This document shows, piece after piece, positions 13,756-17,404 of a DNA stretch of 17,404 bases. This DNA comes from Methanobacteriota archaeon (GTDB lineage Archaea > Micrarchaeota > Micrarchaeia > Anstonellales > J096), in contig RFJG01000067.1 in assembly GCA_003694965.1 (NCBI GenBank), positions 1 to 17,404 of the forward strand, read 5' to 3'. The notes beneath the pieces are model-generated. The model worked only from the letters and a program-made list of their open reading frames with translations, was not told the DNA's origin and did no database searches. The translations under genes were made by a program, and so were the position numbers. Positions within the stretch are counted from its first letter, which is position 1. Every line of letters starts with the position of its first letter.

Positions 13756-14187
13756 ATGGACAAACTAATAAGGGGCGAGATCACACTTAGAGAGCTCTCA
13801 CTGCCGTCTGAAATAAAGTTGTCCAAAAAAAATCTCATAAAATGGCTCGCTCTTAGCTTAGGTCTCATAAACCCGGGCGAGAGCAGGAACGGAGTTCTCG
13901 CTGTCCTACAAGTTATGGCAGAGAATGTGAATGTTGGAACGCCTCTCAGTGTTGATGAGATAGTTAGGAGAGTGAACAAAGTTCAGGAGATGAGCGAGAA
14001 AAATGTCTACTACCACCTAAAAAAGTTGAAGGAGCTTGACATAATCTCAAAAGTTGGGAACGGCTATGTTGTCGGCGATGGGGTTGAGCAAAACCTAGAT
14101 GCCATACTAATAGGAGCATACAAAAAAAGAATCTCAAGGATACTTGAGAATGTTGAGGAAGCGGCTAGGGTTTTGCAATCGCAGTAA
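13756..14187 (+). CDS. Winged helix-turn-helix transcriptional regulator
   Basis: This 143-residue protein has a winged-helix DNA-binding domain at residues ~45-108. The first helices are GVLAVLQVMAENV and SVDEIVRRVNKV, the recognition helix SEKNVYYHLKKLKELDII, and the wing ISKVGNGYVVGDG. Before it lies a conserved-looking segment LIKWLALSLGLINPGESR (27-44). After it is a helical tail (residues ~112-142, KKRISRILENVEEAARVL) that could dimerise. No metal or ligand pocket is evident. ATG 13756 is leaderless-compatible with TATAAATA about 24 nt upstream. The promoter carries two perfect dyads, pointing to autoregulation and perhaps control of the divergent TPR gene. HMG-CoA reductase follows 43 nt downstream, possibly cotranscribed but with its own TATA-like box. 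Confidence 0.83.
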   Translation: MDKLIRGEITLRELSLPSEIKLSKKNLIKWLALSLGLINPGESRNGVLAVLQVMAENVNVGTPLSVDEIVRRVNKVQEMSEKNVYYHLKKLKELDIISKVGNGYVVGDGVEQNLDAILIGAYKKRISRILENVEEAARVLQSQ

Positions 14188-14200
14188 AAAGGTTCTAACC

Positions 14201-14220
14201 CTTAATAAATGTTGGTGGAG
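14201..14220 (+). promoter_or_regulatory. TATA-like box and GGTGGAG before HMG-CoA reductase
   Basis: CTTAATAAAT (14201-14210) is centred about 26 nt before ATG 14231, and GGTGGAG (14214-14220) lies 10 nt before it. If the TATA box is used, the transcript would start near the ATG and lack the GGTGGAG. If the gene is read from the regulator's promoter, GGTGGAG can act as ribosome-binding site. Both modes look possible. A short GGTT-CT-AACC repeat precedes the box. Confidence 0.4.
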
Positions 14221-14230
14221 ATAAAACGCT

Positions 14231-15442
14231 ATGTCCGAGAAGTTCTACAAAAAGAGCGTCAGTGAGAGGAGAGAGATAATAAAGAAAAGATTCGGCCAAG
14301 AGGTTGTTGACAAACTCAACGGGTTGAGTGTAGAAAAGGCATCTAACATAACTGAGAATGTTATAGGGGTTGGGTCTTTACCAATAGGAGTAGTAAGGAA
14401 CCTCGTCCTCAACAACAAAAAATACGAGGCAGTGCCCATGATGATAGAGGAGCCTTCTGTCATAGCAGGAGCCAACAAGGCCTGTAAGTTGAGCTTGCCA
14501 CAAGGGTTCGAAGCTTGGAGAATTGGCAATGAAATGATTGGAGAGATATCCCTTAAAGTAAAGGACAGCAGGGAAGCCAAGAAGAAATTAGAAGAAGCTG
14601 ATGTTGCCATAAACACCATGGGGAAAGGAGCAGCAGCGAGGCTTGAAAAATACGGCGGAGGATGGATCGGCTATTTCGTTGAAAACTACACAACGAGTAG
14701 GGGAGAGTATGTAGTGGTAAAGTTCCTTGTTGATGTTGGGAATGCGATGGGGGCTAATGCCATAAACACAATAGCTGAAGGTATGGCGCCGCTATTAGAG
14801 AACATAACTGATGGCAAAGCGGTGTTGAGGATACTTAGCAATTTCTCCGTCTATAGAAAAGTTGGCGTTAGGGCAGAATTCAAGATAGATGAAAAAGAAA
14901 GAGAGCAATTTTTGGATGCTTTTGAACCATCTAAGTATGACCTATACAGGACTGTCACCAACAATAAAGGATTTATGAACGGTGTTGATGCAGTAGCATT
15001 AGCAACTGGACAAGATTGGAGAGCAATAGAAGCTGCCATCAACACATACGCTATTGTCAATGGAAACAAACCCATAGCAGAGTTCTATGAAGGAGAAAAT
15101 GGCGTTGTGGGTTATGTTGAGGTCCCTCTAGCAGCAGGCATAGTTGGGGGAGCAACAAAGGTATTGCCGCACGCTCAGGCATCTCTTGAGATGCTGGAAG
15201 TCAAGAAAGCAGAAGAACTTGCTATGATAATGGCTGCCATAGGCTTGGCTAACAACTTTGCAGCAACATATGCCTTAGCAACAACAGGGATACAAGAAGG
15301 CCATATGAAACTCCATAGCAGGACACTGGCCATATCATTGGGAGCTACTGAAGAAGAAGCTGATAAAATAGTTGAGATGGCCAAACCGCCCATAAGTATG
15401 ACAACTGTCAAAGAGATGCTGGAAAAAATCAGGAAAGGCTAA
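14231..15442 (+). CDS. mvaA: Class II (bacterial-type) 3-hydroxy-3-methylglutaryl-CoA reductase
   Basis: The enzyme makes mevalonate, the precursor of archaeal isoprenoid lipids. The 403-residue sequence fits class II HMG-CoA reductase, the type of Pseudomonas mevalonii: TENVIGVGSLPIGV (41-54), MIEEPSVIAGANKA (E74), DVGNAMGANAINTIAEG (168-184), NNKGFMNGVDAVALATGQDWRAIEA (K246, D262) and GIQEGHMKLHSR (H358). E74, K246, D262 and H358 align with the P. mevalonii catalytic residues E83, K267, D283 and H381, so it should be active. There are no membrane segments, so it is cytosolic. Most archaea carry class I; class II is known from Archaeoglobales and Thermoplasmatales and was attributed to bacterial transfer, so acquisition is likely here too. 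It sits behind the winged-helix gene and ends with a 4-nt convergent overlap with the GINS gene. Confidence 0.95.
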   Translation: MSEKFYKKSVSERREIIKKRFGQEVVDKLNGLSVEKASNITENVIGVGSLPIGVVRNLVLNNKKYEAVPMMIEEPSVIAGANKACKLSLPQGFEAWRIGNEMIGEISLKVKDSREAKKKLEEADVAINTMGKGAAARLEKYGGGWIGYFVENYTTSRGEYVVVKFLVDVGNAMGANAINTIAEGMAPLLENITDGKAVLRILSNFSVYRKVGVRAEFKIDEKEREQFLDAFEPSKYDLYRTVTNNKGFMNGVDAVALATGQDWRAIEAAINTYAIVNGNKPIAEFYEGENGVVGYVEVPLAAGIVGGATKVLPHAQASLEMLEVKKAEELAMIMAAIGLANNFAATYALATTGIQEGHMKLHSRTLAISLGATEEEADKIVEMAKPPISMTTVKEMLEKIRKG

Positions 15443-15975
15443 TCATCTAACTTCTTGGCATAGCCTTGATCTATGAGCCACTTTGCCTCTCCGGCATCTA
15501 TTATTAAGTGCTCCCCTTCTGCATAGGGGCCGTATTGCTCGCCATTTGGAGCTATATAAGCATCGACATACTTGGTCGTTACTATTTTCATCTTGCCTTC
15601 TGGAGTGAAGTCCTTGTCTTGTTTCGCTTCCTTGATTGGCTCAGAGCCTTCTACTTCGCTGTTGAAAGTAGTCAATGCTCCCCTTATGGCCGTGTGCAAG
15701 TCTATTTCTGGCCCTACGAGGTTGCTGATTTCTTCGTTTTTTGCCGTGTTGAGCATTATCTTCTCCAGCCTTTTCGTAATGATCTTGGAAAAGCTCCTTT
15801 CAGCTCCTTCATACTCCCTATAATAGAGGGAGGGCTGCTCCGAAGCTTTTTTCTTGAGCTCTTGGAGTAATGCCTTCGCCTCCCCGTAGAATGTTGGGCT
15901 AACCTTTGCCAGCATTCCACTCTCAAGCTCTTCTCTCTCTATTTCCCTGAGTTTATGATAGTCCACAAAAAGCAT
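15439..15975 (-). CDS. gins51: Archaeal GINS complex subunit, Gins51 type
   Basis: GINS joins MCM and the Cdc45/GAN (RecJ-like) protein in the replicative helicase. This 178-residue protein has the Gins51 order: a helical A-domain first (residues ~1-105, with DYHKLREIEREELESGMLAKV and a later basic helix IITKRLEKIMLNTA), a charged linker, and a small C-terminal B-domain (~130-178). The B-domain is recognisable by YVDAYIAPNGEQYGPYAEGEHLII followed by AKWLIDQGYAKKL, matching the family's 'G.YGP...GD.v.lp..na..Li..g.a'. ATG 15975 lies 15 nt after the aminotransferase stop, so the two are probably cotranscribed; no clear Shine-Dalgarno is visible. The stop codons of this gene and of HMG-CoA reductase overlap convergently. 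Confidence 0.82.
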   Translation of the reverse strand: MLFVDYHKLREIEREELESGMLAKVSPTFYGEAKALLQELKKKASEQPSLYYREYEGAERSFSKIITKRLEKIMLNTAKNEEISNLVGPEIDLHTAIRGALTTFNSEVEGSEPIKEAKQDKDFTPEGKMKIVTTKYVDAYIAPNGEQYGPYAEGEHLIIDAGEAKWLIDQGYAKKLDD

Positions 15976-15990
15976 ATGGGGTGTAAGCCA

Positions 15991-17172
15991 TTAAAACATA
16001 TGCCTTGCGTGCCTCTCCAAGCCGTCCATCGCTGTTGAGAGCTCCTCCTCAGAGCCAAGATAGACTATGCGGAAATGGCCCCTGCCGCTCTCTCCAAAAC
16101 CAGAACCGTGGACAAATAGGACTCCTTCCTCTTTAAGCAAGGATAAGACAAAATCTTTATCATCAACTCCTTGGGGCAACGATGGGAAGGCATAGAAAGC
16201 TGCTCGTGGCTTGACAAGGGAGAGGCCATCTATTTCTCCAATCCTCTTTACTATGTAGTCGCGGTTTTTCCTTATTCTGTCCATAGCTTCTCTCATGTGG
16301 TATGGCTCCTTGTCAAAAAAAGAAGAGACAGCTGCCTGTATTGGCATGTTGGTGTATGCCCTCATGTTGGCAACCTTCTTGACATTATCTAAAAGCAACG
16401 ATGTCTCTTCTGTTGGGTTAGCTATGTACATATAGCCAAATCTCCAACCAGTTGCGAAAAATGCCTTTGATATGCCATTAAGGCCAATTATAGGATAGCT
16501 TGTTAATGAAGCTGTGCTCCTAAACTCCCCTTCTAAGATGTTGTGGTCATATATCTCATCACTGAATACAATAAGGCTATGTTCAGCAGCCACATCAACT
16601 ATGGCCTTTACAACAGAGCTACTATACAATGCTCCAGAAGGGTTGTTGGGATTTATGATCACTATGGCTACTGTCTTGGGCGTTATCTTTGCCCTTATAT
16701 CCTCTATGTCTGGCTGCCAATCAGAATTTTCATCGCAGCGATACTCAACAACCTTTGCACCGAGGAATTCTGGATACGCCTTATATATTGGGTAAGTTGG
16801 ACCTGGAACAAGTATCTCATCTCCCTCATCTAACAAGGCAGCACATATCAAGAGGAAAACTTCTGATATGCCGTTGCCAACAACTATGTTGGAACTATCT
16901 AACGATATGCCATTGACTGTTTTTTCTCTCTTGGAAATTGCTTCCCTCGTTGACAACTCTCCCACTGGGTCTCCGTATTTGTTATTGTTGGCTACTGCCT
17001 TGCATAGCTCCTCTTTTAGTTCTTGGGGTATGTCAAAACCGTGCCTAAGCGGGTCTCCTGAATTAAGGTATATGACTTTCTTGCCAGCTTTCTCAACTTT
17101 TTTGGCTTCCTTGACGATGTCTCTTATTGCATAGCGGGCCTTTGCGAGACGCTTGGGAGAGGGAATGCGCAT
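15991..17172 (-). CDS. Class I PLP-dependent aminotransferase (AlaT/AspC-like)
   Basis: The 393 residues form a complete fold-type I aminotransferase, cytosolic, moving amino groups between amino acids and 2-oxoacids. Landmarks are the substrate-side SGDP (38-41), GPTYPIY (124-130), NPNNPSG (N177), SDEIYDH (D205, Y208), the PLP Schiff-base lysine K236 in GISKAFFATGWRFGY with phosphate-binding R244, and R368 in HFRIVY for the substrate carboxylate. The opening KRLAKARYAIRDIV resembles alanine- and aspartate-type transaminases of the AlaA/AlaT group, but substrate choice cannot be read safely. ATG 17172 sits about 25 nt after a TATA box and has no Shine-Dalgarno, so it is probably leaderless. 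It precedes the GINS51 gene by 15 nt. Confidence 0.93.
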   Translation of the reverse strand: MRIPSPKRLAKARYAIRDIVKEAKKVEKAGKKVIYLNSGDPLRHGFDIPQELKEELCKAVANNNKYGDPVGELSTREAISKREKTVNGISLDSSNIVVGNGISEVFLLICAALLDEGDEILVPGPTYPIYKAYPEFLGAKVVEYRCDENSDWQPDIEDIRAKITPKTVAIVIINPNNPSGALYSSSVVKAIVDVAAEHSLIVFSDEIYDHNILEGEFRSTASLTSYPIIGLNGISKAFFATGWRFGYMYIANPTEETSLLLDNVKKVANMRAYTNMPIQAAVSSFFDKEPYHMREAMDRIRKNRDYIVKRIGEIDGLSLVKPRAAFYAFPSLPQGVDDKDFVLSLLKEEGVLFVHGSGFGESGRGHFRIVYLGSEEELSTAMDGLERHARHMF

Positions 17173-17192
17173 AAAGGCATTTATGTCGTGTC

Positions 17193-17200
17193 ATATATAA
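17193..17200 (-). promoter_or_regulatory. TATA box of the aminotransferase-GINS51 pair
   Basis: The minus strand reads TTATATAT (in CCTTATATATGAC), centred about 25 nt upstream of ATG 17172. It lies just downstream of the C/D box sRNA, which fits a separate transcription unit with a leaderless start. Confidence 0.6.
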
Positions 17201-17225
17201 GGTTATTGGTATTGGTGAGACACTC

Positions 17226-17274
17226 TCAGAAGCTACTCCGATCATCACTACTCAGACTGGAACGGTGTCATCAC
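17226..17274 (-). ncRNA. C/D box sRNA (2'-O-methylation guide)
   Basis: Minus-strand order: C box GTGATGA (17274-17268), 12-nt guide CACCGTTCCAGT (17267-17256), D' box CTGA (17255-17252), 3-nt spacer GTA, C' box GTGATGA (17248-17242), 12-nt guide TCGGAGTAGCTT (17241-17230), D box CTGA (17229-17226). Box sequences, 12-nt guides and the 3-nt D'-C' spacer match the archaeal double-guide architecture bound by L7Ae, Nop5 and fibrillarin. By the N+5 rule the predicted targets are ACUGGAACGGUG (methyl on the second G of the GG) and AAGCUACUCCGA (methyl on the U after AAGC); I could not assign them to rRNA or tRNA positions. The core is 49 nt; real ends extend a few bases. A TATA box lies about 27 nt upstream, within the preceding gene. 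Confidence 0.88.
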
Positions 17275-17278
17275 AATG

Positions 17279-17404
17279 TTATTGTGGTTGTGAAGGTTTA
17301 TATTGCTTCCTCCTCCTTATCCATAGCAAGAACACTATGAAAGCAAAGAGGAGGAGCGCTATCCCTCCGAATATCACTGAGTTCTGGTCTATGCCTATTA
17401 TGAA
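17279..17404 (-). CDS. C-terminal end of a single-pass membrane protein (partial)
   Basis: The minus strand is open from the right edge to TAA at 17281-17279, giving 41 residues. The reading shows a hydrophobic helix SVIFGGIALLLFAFIVFLLW followed by a basic tail IRRRKQYKPSQPQ and stop. This is the typical C-terminal anchor of an archaeal surface or secreted protein, with the tail in the cytosol. The body of the protein lies outside the window, so its function is unknown. The last codons overlap the TATA box of the C/D sRNA, whose C box starts 5 nt after the stop. Confidence 0.75.
   Translation of the reverse strand, partial: FIIGIDQNSVIFGGIALLLFAFIVFLLWIRRRKQYKPSQPQ
17298..17306 (-). promoter_or_regulatory. 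TATA box for the C/D sRNA, inside the upstream gene
   Basis: The minus strand reads AATATAAAC (within GCAATATAAACC), centred about 27 nt before the C box. It lies within the last codons of the membrane protein gene ending at 17279. This places the expected RNA start near 17275-17277, just before the C box. Confidence 0.5.

Noticed and set aside
15439..15442. Convergent overlap of HMG-CoA reductase and GINS51 stops as a possible assembly error
   Set aside because: Both proteins end at natural family C-termini; 4-nt convergent overlaps are normal in compact genomes.
1..17404. CRISPR arrays, insertion sequences, prophage genes, tRNA or rRNA genes
   Set aside because: I saw no regularly spaced repeats, transposase motifs, terminal inverted repeats, phage genes or cloverleaf sequences on either strand.

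Overview
This window is archaeal chromosomal DNA. It holds an archaeal-type ATP-dependent DNA ligase, NurA, Rad50, an A-B-ordered GINS subunit (Gins51 type), Trm5 and an archaeal PheS alpha chain. TATA-like boxes lie about 25-28 nt upstream of many start codons (leaderless-type transcripts), and there is a textbook archaeal C/D box sRNA. Genes are tightly packed, with many 4-nt ATGA/GTGA overlaps, GTG starts and several shortened proteins. This suggests a compact, possibly DPANN-like or thermoplasmatal-associated archaeon, but the lineage cannot be fixed from sequence reading alone. I see no transposase, phage gene, CRISPR array, tRNA or rRNA.

Layout. 1-1144 (-): N-terminal 381 codons of SMC. 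1364-3097 (-): DNA ligase, divergent from a plus-strand trio sharing its promoter region: compact NurA (3143-3832), a RelA/SpoT-type (p)ppGpp synthetase homologue (3896-5167) and an unrecognised helical protein (5212-5937). These converge on a minus-strand operon, transcribed from about 11501 down to 5940, encoding a secreted, C-terminally anchored protein, PheS, Trm5 and Rad50, each overlapping the next by 4 nt. Upstream on the same strand are a TPR-like protein (12455-13594), a MIP18/SufT-type Fe-S assembly protein and a PduO-type cobalamin adenosyltransferase. A divergent promoter region with two perfect dyads (13702-13740) separates the TPR gene from a plus-strand winged-helix regulator, followed by a class II (bacterial-type) HMG-CoA reductase. 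HMG-CoA reductase ends in a 4-nt convergent overlap with GINS51, which lies behind a class I aminotransferase. The right edge has a C/D box sRNA and the C-terminus of another membrane protein.

Together the genes form a genome-maintenance-rich stretch (SMC, ligase, NurA, Rad50, GINS) mixed with translation (PheS, Trm5, a 2'-O-methylation guide RNA), isoprenoid lipid synthesis, cofactor and Fe-S metabolism. The most unusual items are the RelA/SpoT homologue in an archaeon, with a degenerate hydrolase region and no TGS domain, placed directly behind NurA; the C/D sRNA whose own TATA box lies inside the preceding gene; and the double-dyad operator before the winged-helix regulator. No gap exceeds about 220 nt; the largest, 1145-1363, holds the smc promoter and an oligo-T tract.
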